In this document: positions 49,601-63,533 of the stretch, one piece after another
Numbering within the stretch: the first letter of the stretch is position 1
Layout of the letters: every line of letters begins with the position of its first letter
Assembly: GCA_023974075.1 (NCBI GenBank)
Contig: JAMFTG010000331.1
Location: 1 to 64,000 of the forward strand
Length of the DNA stretch: 64,000 nucleotides
Reading direction: 5' to 3'
Source: Chaenocephalus aceratus
Taxonomy: Eukaryota > Chordata > Actinopteri > Perciformes > Channichthyidae
The notes under the pieces: generated by a model
Database searches by the model: none
Seen by the model: the letters and a program-made list of their open reading frames with translations, nothing else
What the model was told of the DNA's origin: nothing
Made by a program: the position numbers and the translations under genes

Positions 49601-52600
49601 TACCTGTACTTTCTACTTCTTACATGTTGAACTCAAATACCTGTACTTTCTACTTCTCTCATGTTGAAACTCAAATACCTGTACTTTCTACTTCTTACAT
49701 TTTGAACTCAAATACCTGAACTTTCTACTTCTCACATGTTGAACACAAATACCTGTACTTTCTACTTCTTACATGTTGAACCCAATACCTGAACTTTCTA
49801 CTTCTTACATGTTGAACTCAAATACCTGTACTTTCTACTTCTTACATGTTGAACTCAATACCTGTACTTTCTACTTCTCACATGTTGAACTCAAATACCT
49901 GTACTTTCTACTTCTTACATTTTGAACTCACATACCTGTACTTTCTACTTCTTACATGTTTGAACTCAATACTGTACTTTCTACTTCTCTCATGTTGAAC
50001 TCAAATACTGACCTTTCACTTCTTACATGTGAACTCAAATACCTGTACTTTCTCATTCTCAATGTTGAACTACAAATACCTTTACTTTCTACTTTCTTCA
50101 TGTGAACTCAATACATGTACTTTACTTAATGTGAACTCAAATACCTGTACTTTCCTACTTCTTACTGTATGAACTACAAATACCTGTACTTTCTACTTCT
50201 ATCATGTTGTAACACAAATACCCTTAACTTTCTACTTCTTACATGATTGAACTCAAATACCGTACTTGCTTCTCTACTTCTTACATGTTGAACTACAAAA
50301 TACCTGTACTTTCTACTTCTTACATTTTGAACTCAAATACCTGTACTTTCTACTTCTTACATGTTGAACTCAAAATACCTGAACTTTCTACATTCTTACA
50401 TTTTGAACTCAAAGAACCTTAACTTCCGTACTTTCTACTTCTTACATGTTGAACAAATACCTGTACTTTCTACTTCTTACATGTTGAACACAAATACCTG
50501 TACTTTCTACTTCTTACATGTTGAACTCAAATACCTGTTACTTTCTACTTCTACATGTTGAACCAAATACCTGTACTTTCTACTTCTTACTGTTGAACAC
50601 AAATACCTGTACTTTCTACTTCTTACATGTTGAACCAAATACCTTTACTTTCTACTTCTACATGTTGAACCCAAATACCTGTACTTTCTACTTCTACATG
50701 TTGAACCCAAATACTGTACTTTCTACTTCTACATGTTGAACACCAAATACCTGTACTTTCTACTTCTTACATGTTGAACCAAATACCTGTACTTTCTACT
50801 TCTTACATGTTGAACCCAAATACCTGTACTTTCTACTTCTTACATGTTGAACCAAATACCTGTACTTTAACTTCTTACATGTTGAACCAAATACCTGTAC
50901 TTTCTACTTCACATGTTGAACTCAAATACCTGTACTTTCTACTTCTCACATGTTGAACTCAAATACCTGTACTTTCTACTTCTCACATGTTGAACTCAAA
51001 TACCTGTACTTTCTACTTCTTACATGTTGAACACAAATACCTGTACTTTCTACTTCTTACATGTTGAACTCAAATACCTGTACTTTCTACTTCTTACATG
51101 TTGAACTCAAATACCTGTACTTTCTACTTCTTACATGTTGAACACAAATACCTGTACTTTCTACTTCTTACATGTTGAACACAAATACCTGAACTTTCTA
51201 CTTCTTACATGTTGAACTCAAATACCTGTACTTTCTACTTCTTACATGTTGAACACAAATACCTGTACTTTCTACTTCTTACATGTTGAAACACAAATAC
51301 CTGTACTTTCTACTTCTTACATGTTGAACCCAAATACCTGTACTTTCTACTTCTAACATGTTGAACCCAAATACCTGTACTTTCTACTTCCTACATGTTG
51401 AACCCAAATACCTGTACTTTCTACTTCCTACATGTTGAACCCAAATACCTGTACTTTCTACTTCTTACATGTTGAACTCAAATACCTGTACTTTCTACTT
51501 CTTACATGTTGAACCCAAATACCTGTACTTTCTACTTCTTACATGTTGAACCCAAATACCTGTACTTTCTACTTCTTACATGTTGAACCCAAATACCTGT
51601 ACTTTCTACTTCTTACATGTTGAACCCAAATACCTGTACTTTCTACATCTTACATTTTGAACCCAAATACCTGTACTTTCTACTTCTTACATGTTGAACA
51701 CAAATACCTGTACTTTCTACTTCTTACATGTTGAACTCAAATACCTGTACTTTTTACTTCTTACATGTTGAACTCAAATACCTGTACTTTCTACTTCTTA
51801 CATTTTGAACCTAAATACCTGTACTTTCTACTTCTTACATGTTGAACTCAAATACCTGTACTTTCTACTTCTTACATGTTGAACTCAAATACCTGTACTT
51901 TCTACTTCTTACATGTTGAACTCAAATACCTGTACTTTCTACTTCTTACATTTTGAACCCAAATACCTGTACTTTCTACTTCTTACATTTTGAACTCAAA
52001 TACCTGTACTTTCTACTTCTTACATGTTGAACTCAAATACCTGTACTTTCTACTTCTTACATGTGAACCCAAATACCTGTACTTTCTACTTCTTACATGT
52101 TGAACCCAAATACCTGTACTTTCTACTTCTTTCATGTTGAACTCAAATACCTGTACTTTCTACTTCTCACATGTTGAACACAAATACCTGTACTTTCTAC
52201 TTCTTACATGTTGAACCCAAATACCTAAACTTTCTACTTCTTAGATGTTGAACTCAAATACCTGTACTTTCTACTTCTCACATGTTGAACACAAATACCT
52301 GTACTTTCTACTTCTTACATGTTGAACCCAAATACCTAAACTTTCTACTTCTTACATGTTGAACTCAAATACCTGTACTTTCTACTTCTTACATGTTGAA
52401 CACAAATACCTGTACTTTCTACTTCTTACATTTTGAACTCAAATACCTGTACTTTCTACTTCTTACATGTTGAACTCAAATACCTGTACTTTCTACTTCT
52501 TACATTTTGAACTCAAATACCTGTACTTTCTACTTCTCACATGTTGAACTCAAATACCTGTACTTTCTACTTCTCTCATGTTGAACTCAAATACCTGTAC

Positions 52601-54067
52601 TTTCTACTTCTTACATGTGAACCCAAATACCTGTACTTTCTACTTCTCACATGTTGAACACAAATACCTGTACTTTCTACTTCTTACATGTTGAACTCAA
52701 ATACCTGTACTTTCTACTTCTTACATGTTGAACTCAAATACCTGTACTTTCTACTTCTCACATGTTGAACACAAATACCTGTACTTTCTACTTCTTACAT
52801 GTTGAACCCAAATACCTAAACTTTCTACTTCTTACATGTTGAACTCAAATACCTGTACTTTCTACTTCTTACATGTTGAACACAAATACCTGTACTTTCT
52901 ACTTCTTACATTTTGAACTCAAATACCTGTACTTTCTACTTCTTACATGTTGAACTCAAATACCTGTACTTTCTACTTCTTACATTTTGAACTCAAATAC
53001 CTGTACTTTCTACTTCTTACATGTTGAACTCAAATACCTGTACTTTCTACTTCTCTCATGTTGAACTCAAATACCTGTACTTTCTACTTCTTACATTTTG
53101 AACTCAAATACCTGAACTTTCTACTTCTCACATGTTGAACACAAATACCTGTACTTTCTACTTCTTACATGTTGAACCCAAATACCTGAACTTTCTACTT
53201 CTTACATGTTGAACTCAAATACCTGTACTTTCTACTTCTTACATGTTGAACTCAAATACCTGTACTTTCTACTTCTCACATGTTGAACTCAAATACCTGT
53301 ACTTTCTACTTCTCACATGTTGAACACTAATACCTGTACTTTCTACTTCTTACATGTTGAACTCAAATACCTGTACTTTCTACTTCTCACATGTTGAACT
53401 CAAATACCTGTACTTTCTACTTCTTACATGTTGAACTCAAATACCTGTACTTTCTGCTTCTCTCATGTTGAACTCAAATACCTGTACTTTCTACTTCTCA
53501 CATGTTGAACTCAAATACCTGTACTTTCTGCTTCTCACATGTTGAACTCAAATACCTGTACTTTCTACTTCTTACATGTTGAACTCAAATACCTGTACTT
53601 TCTACTTCTTACATGTTGAACTCAAATACTTGTACGTTCTACTTCTCTCATTTCCCAAACAGCTGGTTCCTTTAGTCTGAATGTGTGTTTGGTGCGTGAT
53701 CATTATTCTTTAGAGTCACTGCGTGCCTATTGGTTGGAACACGATCCGTGTATCCATCACTTCCTGGTCTTCTCTAAAGAAGAGGGACCAATGGAAACGT
53801 TGTCATGTTGCCGTTGGTCGGCATGGAAATATTCATTAGCTAACAATGACATTATTGTTCTATTGATATAAAGGGAGGTCAGGTACTCTTTAAAGCAGCT
53901 GCTAGTTATGGGTACTTTCTACTGAAGTACACTTCAAAGCCTCTTCTTTACTTTCACTTGAGTAAAGAAGTTTAGTCAGTACTTCTACTTTCACCAGAGT
54001 ATTTTTCAACACGAGTATCTGTACTTCTACTTGAGTGAAGGATGTGTGCACTTTTGCCATCTCTGGT
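43603..54067 (+). mobile_element. MITE whose interior is a 10-kb 37-bp minisatellite
   Basis: The left end ACCAGAGGTGGGGAGTAC and right end GCCATCTCTGGT are imperfect inverted repeats. CAGT flanks both (43599-43602, 54068-54071), a possible 4-bp target duplication. The left arm to about 43720 and right arm from 53653 (including ACTTCTACTTGAGTGAAGGA) carry AAGTAC-type sequence. No transposase. Without the array the element would be about 540 bp. Confidence 0.7.
43722..53652. repeat. Giant 37-bp minisatellite, about 270 copies
   Basis: Unit CCTGTACTTTCTACTTCTTA + CATGTTGAACTCAAATA. Common variants are CTC/CAC/CCC after GAA, TTTT for TGTT, CTCACATG, CCTACATG and CCTAAAC. Variant order repeats over kilobases, showing higher-order structure. 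Indel-rich stretches at about 48010-48520 and 49930-50930 look like poor consensus. Confidence 0.97.
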
Positions 54068-54071
54068 CAGT

Positions 54072-54958
54072 GTCCTCTTCCAACAACAGTCCCATACTTC
54101 AAGGTTGTGTTCAAAACCAACGTTCTTAGTCAATCCATCAGGAGAGACTTTTCTTTTGATTATTAGAGGATAGTGACGTGTGCAGAAGACCCCGTGGTGA
54201 TATCATTTGGGGGGCAGCAGTGGCTCGGGGGGGCCTTGAGGAAAGTCCTGTTTTGAGCCTATAATGGTTATAACTCCAGAGTGAAATATCAGCTTCACAT
54301 GTTCAGTGTATGTGTAGGGAATATCTTGTATTTGTATATTTGTAATATAATTCACAATTAATCTTCACTATCAATAACCTCGGTGGAAGATGTCCTCGAT
54401 TGGATGTTTCCTAAAGGTTCTTAGACTGCAGGTCAGTGACTTTCAATAGAGAAAAGACGTGGGGGGTTGGGGATAAAAGGCCTCGTTGAAACAGCATGTG
54501 TTTTATTGTGAGACTTTATAGATGTTTTATCTTCACCGTCTACTGTATATTTTCTACTTCGAGATGTTTAAATTCTAGTATTGTTTATTTCTACTCTTTA
54601 ATTTCTACTTGCAATGCCTTGTTCTTTTTTATGCTGCTGCAACGCAAACATTTAGCCATTTGGGATCAATAAAGTACCTCTTATCTTATCTCATGCATCC
54701 TGCTGAAGTGTCCTTGAGCAACACCCTGCTGCGCCTGGTGTTCTGGACTCGACCTTGACTTCCGACCTCCAAAAACTCCCCCGATCAGTAATGCATCGGA
54801 TGGTAGCCTTCGTTAAATCAGATTGCTTCTCCCTGCTTCAGCAAAAATGCAATCTCGCTCTCAGCTCTTTTTTACTCTGAAGCACTTCCTGTTCTGCACC
54901 TGTGCGCTCAGCTGTCGCAGGATGTGGGGAACACTCCCTGAGGACACACACACACACA

Positions 54959-55011
<53 letters not shown>

Positions 55012-55085
55012 CATTTGAAACACTGGACTTTATTTAATGTTACACAGTGTTGTGGTAAAGAATATAAATATACTTTAGTTTTAAA
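54072..55085. other. Intergenic; (CA)n near the end
   Basis: No gene. A GGGATCAATAAAGTACCTCT at about 54663 resembles a LINE/SINE 3' tail. CA microsatellite at 54940-55010. Confidence 0.4.
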
Positions 55086-55086
55086 T

Positions 55087-55268
55087 AGGTAGGCTGTGGC
55101 GCAGTGGGTTAGTGCGCTGATCTTCAAATTAGAGGATAGCAAGTTCGAGTCCCACTGCAGTCAGCATGTCGTTGTGTCCCTGAGACCCTTCACCCCACGT
55201 TGCTCCTGGGGATTGCCCACAGTATTGAGTATGGAAGTCGCTCTGGATGAAAGCGTCTAACAAGTCAT
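55087..55268 (+). mobile_element. tRNA-derived SINE, same family as 40.3 kb
   Basis: GGCGCAGTGGGTTAGTGCGC, AGTTCGAGTCCCACTGCAGT, GTCAGCATGTCGTTGTGTCC and the 3' end CTCTGGATGAAAGCGTCTAA. Confidence 0.82.
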
Positions 55269-55667
55269 TTGGAATTTGATTGTTTTTATTTTACAATCTG
55301 TATGTGTATTATTTTATATATGTTTTCATTTTAAATGTTATTTTTACTTGTATTTGTTTATTTTATTTCACTGTTTGTATTTTTCATAATTTTAATTTAT
55401 TTATCATGATGAATACAAAGTGATGATTTGTCACTAAACGGTCACTTGGTTCGGGAAGTTCTGACACTTTTTAATGCATTTTGGGAATTTCTTTATAGTT
55501 TGGAGCTGATTCTGGTGAAAGAAATATCAGAAATCAAATCAAACATTTAAGTTTAATGCAAATAAATGAAACTAATAAGTGATCCTGCAGAAATTAAAGG
55601 TCAAACCAGTTTATTAATAAGACTCATAGAAACACTATAAACTGCACAATAACAACATCAGTGTTCT
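55269..55667. other. AT-rich intergenic, nothing recognised
   Basis: Low-complexity AT-rich sequence without a gene. Confidence 0.4.
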
Positions 55668-56108
55668 TAAAGGTCCCGTGTCACGGCCATTTCTACTGAT
55701 CATAATTCCATAGTTGAGGTCGACTAGAATAGATTTAAATTGTTCACTGTTCCAAACTCACATTGGTTTCTCACAGCATCTCTGCATAGCATGTGTATTC
55801 ATTCTCTGTCCTACACGCCTTGTTGGAGCTCCTCCCCCCCCCCCCTCCCTGTGAGCCCACTGTGCTCTGATTGGTCAGCTCGCCCACTCTCTTCTGATGA
55901 GTCCACCGCCGTTACAGCGGCCTTGAGATGAGAATGCCGCGTGGGGTCTGGGGGCCGTGTTGGCGGGACGCTGCGGGGCTCGCTGCTCCGCCCTTTGAGG
56001 CTCGAGGAGCGGACAGTGAGAGCTGGCTTACTGGTGTCGTTTCCTGGTTGCTGCGAGGGGTCTGCGGGACGGCGGGACACTGCGAGGCCCGGTCCGAACT
56101 CGGCCGGA

Positions 56109-56196
<88 letters not shown>

Positions 56197-56432
56197 GCAG
56201 CCTGGTTGTGGGTCTGTGTGTGTGCTCGGTTACGTCACTTGATTCAAGGAAGGAAAAAAGGAAATCTCCAGCGAGGCGTTCTGGGGCAGCCGACAGGTCT
56301 TCTCTGTGTGAGCTTTACTCTCTACAGGGTGCACTTTGAGGGTGTGTGACTCTGCACCGGTTACATCCAGAAAACCCTTCATAACAACAAGGGGACGGGT
56401 AGTAACCGGGAAAGCATGACATGGGCCCTTTA
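55668..56432. mobile_element. Non-autonomous DNA transposon with internal (CA)n
   Basis: The left end TAAAGGTCCCGTGTCACGG and right end GCATGACATGGGCCCTTTA are imperfect inverted repeats of about 22 bp over a 765-bp GC-rich body. A (CA)n run of about 80 nt lies inside (56114-56194). No transposase recognised and no clear target duplication. Confidence 0.65.
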
Positions 56433-56980
56433 CGGTTTTATTGATATAAAACACACTGAAACTTTATAGGGGTTTTAATATTGTCTGATTGGCTGCAGGC
56501 TTTCAGCGTGTCTCAAAGCTCCTCTTGTGGTTTCAGACCAGCCGGTTGAGGGTAAACAGAGATTGGGTGAATCCACAGCTTCACAGAAGACGAGTCTTCC
56601 TCCACAAAGGAACTGTAATCCCCGATGAACCGTTTCTGTCAATGAAGATTTATTGTAAAATCCACTTTGTTCTGAGCATAAAGACTCAAACTCAATTTAC
56701 CCACGAAGTGTTGAGCAGAGAAGACGCTGGAAGGTCTGACGGTGGTTTTGGGACATGAGAGAATACACACCAGTGATGACTGATGGGCTCACTGGTTGGA
56801 ATGGTGGCTTAAATACATGTGATGTGTTAAGGTAGCAACAACCACAACGTGTGTAATATGTGTTAGTGGTCTCATAGAACATGAGGTTATACAAAACCGT
56901 ATGAGAAGGGGACGATTCAACGGACGGATATGTTGGATAAAAACGCTTAAGAAGATACACTCACACCCTTCAAGTGTTTT
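56433..56980. other. Intergenic, nothing recognised
   Basis: Unique sequence up to the second 57-bp array. No gene recognised. Confidence 0.35.
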
Positions 56981-56981
56981 A

Positions 56982-59900
56982 CACCTGAACATCAGCAGGA
57001 GAGGACTCTTTAAAGTAGAGACACTACATACTGATCTACACCTGAACATCAGCAGGAGAGGACTCTTTAAAGTAGAGACACTCCATACTGATATACACCT
57101 GAACATCAGCAGGAGAGGACTCTTTAAAGTAGAGACTCTACATACTGATATACACCTGAACATCAGCAGGAGAGGACTCTTTAAAGTAGAGACACTACAT
57201 ACTGATATACACCTGAACATCAGCAGGAGAGGACTCTTTAAAGTAGAGACACTATATACTGATATACACCTGAACATCAGCAGGAGAGGACTCTTTAAAG
57301 TAGAGACACTACATACTGATATACACCTGAACATCAGCAGGAGAGGACTCTTTAAAGTAGAGACACTACATACTGATATACACCTGAGCATCAGCAGGAG
57401 AGGACTCTTTAAAGTAGAGACACTACATACTGATATACACCTGAACATCAGCAGGAGAGGACTCTTTAAAGTAGAGACACTACATACTGATATACACCTG
57501 AACATCAGCAGGAGAGGACTCTTTAAAGTAGAGACACTACATACTGATATACACCTGCACATCAGCAAGGGGGGACTCTTTAAAGTAGAGACACTACATA
57601 CTGATATACACCTGAACATCAGCAGGGGGGGACTCTTTAAAGTAGAGACACTACATACTGATATACACCTGAACATCAGCAGGAGAGGACTCTTTAAAGT
57701 AGAGACACTACATACTGATATACACCTGAACATCAGCAGGAGAGGACTCTTTAAAGTAGAGACACTACATACTGATATACACCTGAACATCAGCAGGAGA
57801 GGACTCTTTAAAGTAGAGACACTACATACTGATATACACCTGAACATCAGCAGGAGAGGACTCTTTAAAGTAGAGACACTACACACTGATATACACCTGA
57901 TCATCAGCAGGAGAGGACTCTTTAAAGTAGAGACACTACATACTGATATACACCTGAGCATCAGCAGGAGAGGACTCTTTAAAGTAGAGACACTACATAC
58001 TGATATACACCTGAACATCAGCAGGAGAGGACTCTTTAAAGTAGAGACACTACATACTGATATACACCTGAGCATCAGCAGGAGAGGACTCTTTAAAGTA
58101 GAGACACTACACACTGATATACACCTGAACATCAGCAGGAGAGGACTCTTTAAAGCAGAGACACTACATACTGATATACACCTGAACATCAGCAGGAGAG
58201 GACTCTTTAAAGTAGAGACACTACACACTGATATACACCTGAACATCAGCAGGAGAGGACTCTTTAAAGTACAGACACTACACACTGATATACACCTGAA
58301 CATCAGCAGGAGAGGACTCTTTAAAGTAGAGATGCTACATACTGATATACACCTGAGCATCAGCAGGAGAGGACTCTTTAAAGTAGAGGACACTACATAC
58401 TGATATACACCTGAACATCAGCAGGAGAGGACTCTTTAAAGTAGAGACACTACATACTGATATACACCTGAACATCAGCAGGAGAGGACTCTTTAAAGTA
58501 GAGACACTACATACTGATATACACCTGAGCATCAGCAGGAGAGGACTCTTTAAAGTAGAGACACTAAATACTGATATACACCTGAACATCAGCAGGAGAG
58601 GACTCTTTAAAGTAGAGGCACTACATACTGATATACACCTGAACATCAGCAGGAGAGGACTCTTTAAAGTAGAGACACTACATACTGATATACACCTGAG
58701 CATCAGCAGGAGAGGACTCTTTAAAGTAGAGACACTACATACTGATATACACCTGAACATCAGCAGGAGAGGACTCTTTAAAGTAGAGACACTACATACT
58801 GATATACACCTGAACATCAGCAGGAGAGGACTCTTTAAAGTAGAGACACTACATACTGATATACACCTGAACATCAGCAGGAGAGGACTCTTTAAAGTAG
58901 AGACACTACATACTGATATACACCTGAACATCAGCAGGAGAGGACTCTTTAAAGTAGAGACATTACATACTGATATACACCTGAACATCAGCAGGAGAGG
59001 ACTCTTTAAAGTAGATACACCACATACTGATATACACCTGAACATCAGCAGGAGAGGACTCTTTAAAGTAGAGACACTACATACTGATATACACCTGAAC
59101 ATCAGCAGGAGAGGACTCTTTAAAGTAGAGACACTACATACTGATATACACCTGAACATCAGCAGGAGAGGACTCTTTAAAGTAGAGACACTACATACTG
59201 ATATACACCTGAACATCAGCAGGAGAGGACTCTTTAAAGTAGAGACACTACATACTGATATACACCTGAACATCAGCAGGAGAGGACTCTTTAAAGTAGA
59301 GACACGACATACTGATATACACCTGAACATGAGCAGGAGATGACTCTTTAAAGTAGAGACACTACATACTGATATACACCTGAACATCAGCAGGAGATGA
59401 CTCTTTAAAGTAGAGACACTACATACTGATATACACCTGAACATCAGCAGGAGAGGACTCTTTAAAGTAGAGACACTACATACTGATATACACCTGAACA
59501 TCAGCAGGAGAGGACTCTTTAAAGTAGAGCCACTACATACTGATATACACCTGAACATCAGCAGGAGAGGACTCTTTAAAGTAGAGACACTACATACTGA
59601 TATACACCTGAACATCAGCAGGAGAGGACTCTTTAAAGTAGAGACACTACATACTGATATACACCTGAACATCAGCAGGGGGGGACTCTTTAAAGTAGAG
59701 ACACTACATACTGATATACACCTGAACATCAGCAGGGGGGACTCTTTAAAGTAGAGACACTACATACTGATATACACCTGAACATCAGCAGGAGAGGACT
59801 CTTTAAAGTAGATACACCACATACTGATATACACCTGAACATCAGCAGGAGAGGACTCTTTAAAGTAGAGACACTACATACTGATATACACCTGAACATC

Positions 59901-60750
59901 AGCAGGAGAGGACTCTTTAAAGTAGAGACACTACATACTGATATACACCTGAACATCAGCAGGAGAGGACTCTTTAAAGTAGAGACACTACATACTGATA
60001 TACACCTGAACATCAGCAGGAGAGGACTCTTTAAAGTAGAGACACTACATACTGATATACACCTGAACATCAGCAGGAGAGGACTCTTTAAAGTAGAGAC
60101 ACGACATACTGATATACACCTGAACATGAGCAGGAGATGACTCTTTAAAGTAGAGACACTACATACTGATATACACCTGAACATCAGCAGGAGATGACTC
60201 TTTAAAGTAGAGACACTACATACTGATATACACCTGAACATCAGCAGGAGAGGACTCTTTAAAGTAGAGACACTACATACTGATATACACCTGAACATCA
60301 GCAGGAGAGGACTCTTTAAAGTAGAGCCACTACATACTGATATACACCTGAACATCAGCAGGAGAGGACTCTTTAAAGTAGAGACACTACATACTGATAT
60401 ACACCTGAACATCAGCAGGAGAGGACTCTTTAAAGTAGAGACACTACATACTGATATACACCTGAACATCAGCAGGGGGGGACTCTTTAAAGTAGAGACA
60501 CTACATACTGATATACACCTGAACATCAGCAGGGGGGACTCTTTAAAGTAGAGACACTACATACTGATATACACCTGAACATCAGCAGGAGAGGACTCTT
60601 TAAAGTAGAGACACTACATACTGATATACACCTGAACATCAGCAGGAGAGGACTCTTTAAAGTAGAGATACTACATACTGATATACACCTGAACATCAGC
60701 AGGAGAGGACTCTTTAAAGTAGATACACCACATACTGATATACACCTGAA
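56982..60750. repeat. 57-bp minisatellite array 2, about 66 copies
   Basis: Same unit as array 1 at 11.8 kb. Reading frames of 265-534 codons run through it on both strands because the period is 19 codons. The translations are only the repeated 19-residue block, so these are not genes. An internal 797-bp higher-order block (starts 59014 and 59811) is duplicated. Confidence 0.97.
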
Positions 60751-60775
60751 GATGACTATAATATGTCCTCTTTAA
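60751..60775 (+). mobile_element. Right end of the TTAA-type MITE after array 2
   Basis: ATATGTCCTCTTTAA closes array 2, matching the end of the MITE at 12.5 kb (GATGTCCTCTTTAA). The corresponding left end is absent, so this copy is truncated on the left at about 56.98 kb. Confidence 0.55.
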
Positions 60776-61691
<916 letters not shown>

Positions 61692-61699
61692 TCTTAAAT

Positions 61700-62174
61700 C
61701 AGGGGTGTCAAACGCAAGGCCCGGGGGCCAAATCCGGCCCGCGACTTCATTTCATGTGGCCCCACAATAGCTTGCAAAGAATATAATATGTTTGTTATAC
61801 GGTTACATGGTGATTTACAGAAGCACGTTGCCCATGAACTACATGTCCCACAATGCATCTGAAATTTGACTTTTTTTCTCAGATTTAATTTTTTTTTTTT
61901 TCAAAATGTCTTTTAAAATCATTTTGTGACATTCGCACTGAAGAGACTTGCAATTATTTGCCCTAGACTTCTGCTTTCAGACGTAGTTAAATATGAAGTT
62001 ATTATCCTATCCGATAATAATCCAATGCAAAGGCAATAATGTAATATAATACATTATTTTATATATATATTAAATATTTATGTTTTTTTATCTAGTCTTA
62101 AAGTTACAACCGGCCCTTTGAGTGCAGCCATAATGCGAATGTGGCCCGTGATGAAATTGAGTTTGACACCCCTG
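61700..62174. mobile_element. hAT-type MITE with perfect 8-bp target duplication
   Basis: Ends CAGGGGTGTCAAAC and GTTTGACACCCCTG are perfect inverted repeats. TCTTAAAT flanks both sides (61692-61699, 62175-62182). Length 475 bp, no transposase. The GGCCCGGGGGCCAAATC subterminal segment is typical of a widespread vertebrate hAT family. Confidence 0.93.
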
Positions 62175-62182
62175 TCTTAAAT

Positions 62183-62685
62183 GATAGTAAATTCGTACCG
62201 AATAGCAGTTTGTGAGTTCATCACATTAATTAAAAACGAACACTGACGTTTGGTTTAATATATCAGGTGTCCGACAACTGCAATAAAAAAAAGATGTCTA
62301 AATGAAATCCAAAATGAACATGCAGGCAGTGCGTCTATCATTTATCAATCTTTATTAAACATATATCGTGACATTGTGATCCTTTGAAAACCCTACCAGT
62401 TATCTGATTACACGTTTCATTTCTGATCAAAAATCTTTCTATTGCGTTTCGATAATGCATGCAATTAATGTTTGTAATGCCACTGATTATATAATCCGGT
62501 TACATAATAATACAATAAAGCTTTATTTATATAGCACTTTTCCTACAACTCATGCAGCTCAAAGTGCTTTACAAATACACAACAAGAAATTCCCCTCAGA
62601 TGATTTGCTTACAGACCTGGACATGCAGCAACATATACCATTTGATCAGGTGAATAGACACAAGTAGGTAAAAGGTATGATAATG
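62183..62685. other. Intergenic, with a LINE/SINE tail fragment
   Basis: AT-rich. AAGCTTTATTTATATAGCAC at 62518-62540 plus GCTCAAAGTGCTTTACAAAT is a common fish retroelement 3' fragment. No gene. Confidence 0.45.
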
Positions 62686-62872
62686 GGGAGGCTGTGGCTC
62701 AGTGGTTAGTGCGCTGGACTTCGAATCAGGAGCAGGTTCAAGTCCCACTGCAGTCGGCATGTCGTTGTGTCCCTGAGACGCTTCACCCCACGTCGCTCCC
62801 GTGGGGATTTCCCACAGTACTGAGTGTGTGAGTCCCTTTGGAGAAAAGCGTCTGACATGTGATGTAATAATA
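62686..62872 (+). mobile_element. tRNA-derived SINE, same family as 40.3 and 55.1 kb
   Basis: GGCTCAGTGGTTAGTGCGCTG (box A region), GGTTCAAGTCCCACTGCAGT (box B region), CGGCATGTCGTTGTGTCC and the end GGAGAAAAGCGTCTGAC followed by ATGTGATGTAATAA. Confidence 0.83.
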
Positions 62873-63444
62873 ACAATAAATAAATACTGGTTTCTCTCTG
62901 ACAGATAAGACACAAGACAACTGAGTCGATGCAACAATATAAAATATAAAACCCCATAAAACAAGTGAACATATAAAAAGAAAAAGATTAAGACCTATGA
63001 ATAAAAACATGCCAGCCGGTTTGTTTACACCGGAGAGACCCTATTTATCCACTGGTAGTGACGCTTGTTTTTTATTCACAGCTTTCATATTGAATATAAC
63101 AGCCCTTCCAAGTATTTTAAAGTGATACTATTGATGTGTTATTCCCGTGTATCGTTCAGCTCAAAGGGAGAGGCTCTGGCCGTTGCCATCTCGGCAGAAG
63201 AGACTTCCAACTGATAATAATAATAAACGAAGCATTGTGAAGTAGGGCTTTATGTTGGTTGACTAAAAGACCCGCGGGAAATGCGTGAAACAGATGTTGG
63301 CAGTATTCAAACGGTGGTACTACATAATAAATAAAACAATGTAACGGTAGGTAAATAATAAAGACTAAAAGAACATTAAAGTGGGGGTTGCTAATAAACA
63401 GCTAATTTAAAAACATGTGTCTTTAGCTGGTGTTTAAAAATTAG

Positions 63445-63447
<3 letters not shown>
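62873..63447. other. AT-rich intergenic, nothing recognised
   Basis: No gene or identifiable repeat. Confidence 0.35.

Positions 63448-63532
<85 letters not shown>
63448..63532. repeat. (GT)n microsatellite
   Basis: About 42 pure copies. Confidence 0.96.

Positions 63533-63533
<1 letters not shown>

Noticed and set aside
43722..53652. CRISPR-like repeat/spacer structure
   Set aside because: The 37-bp units are contiguous without unique spacers and lie in vertebrate DNA, so this is a minisatellite.
56789..60526. Open frames of 265-534 codons on both strands
   Set aside because: They are translations of the 57-bp minisatellite (19 codons per unit), equally open on both strands, with no gene features.
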